Assembly (NCBI GenBank): GCA_030044455.1 | Contig: JASHVU010000293.1 | Span: 1-6,228, forward strand | Source of the DNA: Acidobacteriaceae bacterium | GTDB lineage: Bacteria; Acidobacteriota; Terriglobia; Terriglobales; Acidobacteriaceae | DNA length: 6,228 nucleotides | Reading direction: 5' to 3' | Shown: positions 5,659 to 6,228 of the stretch, piece by piece | Numbering within the stretch: position 1 is the stretch's first letter | Layout of the letters: each line of letters starts with the position of its first letter | Position numbers and translations under genes: made by a program | Notes under the pieces: model-generated | Seen by the model: only the letters and a program-made list of their open reading frames with translations | Database searches by the model: none | What the model was told of the DNA's origin: nothing

Positions 5659-6228
5659 CAGTTTCCTGCGATCGCGCACCGCGCCAGTAGAGGAAGAGGC
5701 CAATGAGCACCGTGCCGGCGGTGCCGCCTATGAGCTTGACTTCAAAGTCGAGTGAGTCAGAGCCGCCCGGGGGCACGAATGAGAGTCCGATTCCGAGCAG
5801 AACCACAATGAATCCCATTGCTCCGCAGAACCACACGCCCTGCTTCCCGCCCGGGACGAGGACCGCGTGCGGGTTCTCAGCACGATCCTTCCGACCGGCA
5901 AGCTTGATCACTGCGGCAAACATGTAGAGGAAGGGGATGAAGTAGAGGATGATGGCAGCATCGACGACGATCTGGTAACCCACGATGGCGGAGCGCGTGT
6001 GGATTTGGCTGAGCAGAAGGATAATGCCGGAGAGACCCGCCTGCACCAGGATCGAAACCCAAGGTGTCTTCCAGCGTGGATGGATCTTTCCGAAGGCGCG
6101 GGGCAGATAACGATCGATGCCGACCACAAAGGGCACGCGAGCAATGCCAGCAACAGTGGAACCTACGCCTCCGGCATTCCCCGCCGTGACCAGAATAGCA
6201 GCCACGATGCCGAGGAAGCCGATGCCCA
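5651..6228 (-). CDS. APC-family amino acid permease, C-terminal part (5' end outside window)
   Basis: An integral inner-membrane transporter of the amino acid-polyamine-organocation superfamily. Only the last ~191 residues are in the window; the gene continues past the right edge, and the GTG at 6205 is internal, not a start. The visible part begins in a hydrophobic helix (GFLGIVAAILVTAGNAGG). The diagnostic loop RVPFVVGIDRYLPRAFGKIH follows, with PRWKTPW after it, as in APC permeases. About four more membrane segments come next: VSILVQAGLSGIILLL, VVDAAIILYFIPFLYMFAA, GAMGFIVVLLGIGLSFV and IGGTAGTVLIGLFLYW. The protein ends with a short charged tail (RGARSQETEG). The APC loop and helix pattern support the family; the substrate cannot be told from this portion. 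It ends 149 bp before the purA start. Confidence 0.9.
   Translation of the reverse strand, partial: GIGFLGIVAAILVTAGNAGGVGSTVAGIARVPFVVGIDRYLPRAFGKIHPRWKTPWVSILVQAGLSGIILLLSQIHTRSAIVGYQIVVDAAIILYFIPFLYMFAAVIKLAGRKDRAENPHAVLVPGGKQGVWFCGAMGFIVVLLGIGLSFVPPGGSDSLDFEVKLIGGTAGTVLIGLFLYWRGARSQETEG

Overview
The window looks like a high-GC bacterial chromosome segment. An Acidobacteriota origin (Terriglobia/Acidobacteriaceae type) is my best guess, from the style of the intergenic repeats and the GC-rich core genes. This is an impression, not a demonstration. The right two thirds hold ordinary chromosomal genes, all on the minus strand. The left 1.2 kb is different: lower GC by eye, plus-strand, and made of unrecognised or decayed reading frames.

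Layout from left to right. Positions 1-111 hold two adjacent perfect hairpins, the first possibly a terminator. Positions 112-749 hold short overlapping frames that I cannot assign and that may be relics. An unrecognised 159-aa protein with a good ribosome binding site lies at 750-1229 (+). Positions 1230-1868 are non-coding. They contain copy 1 of a ~117-bp inverted-repeat-bounded element, a C-rich/G-quadruplex-like tract and short iterated repeats. mutM (DNA repair glycosylase) lies at 1869-2762 (-). Positions 2763-3121 contain a possible leaderless mutM promoter and copy 2 of the element. Then come a secreted or anchored SnoaL-like/DUF4440 protein (3122-3583, -), an antibiotic biosynthesis monooxygenase (ABM) domain protein (3829-4116, -), purA (4167-5501, -), and the C-terminal part of an APC-family amino acid permease (5651-6228, -, running off the window).

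purA and the ABM gene are close (50 bp) and probably cotranscribed. The other minus-strand genes are separated by 149 bp or more and need not form one operon. mutM acts in oxidative base repair and purA in AMP synthesis, so no shared pathway is evident. No phage, CRISPR, tRNA or rRNA feature is visible. The main non-routine signals are the two copies of the structured repeat flanking mutM in direct orientation and the orphan gene at 750-1229. I found no convincing new multi-gene system.
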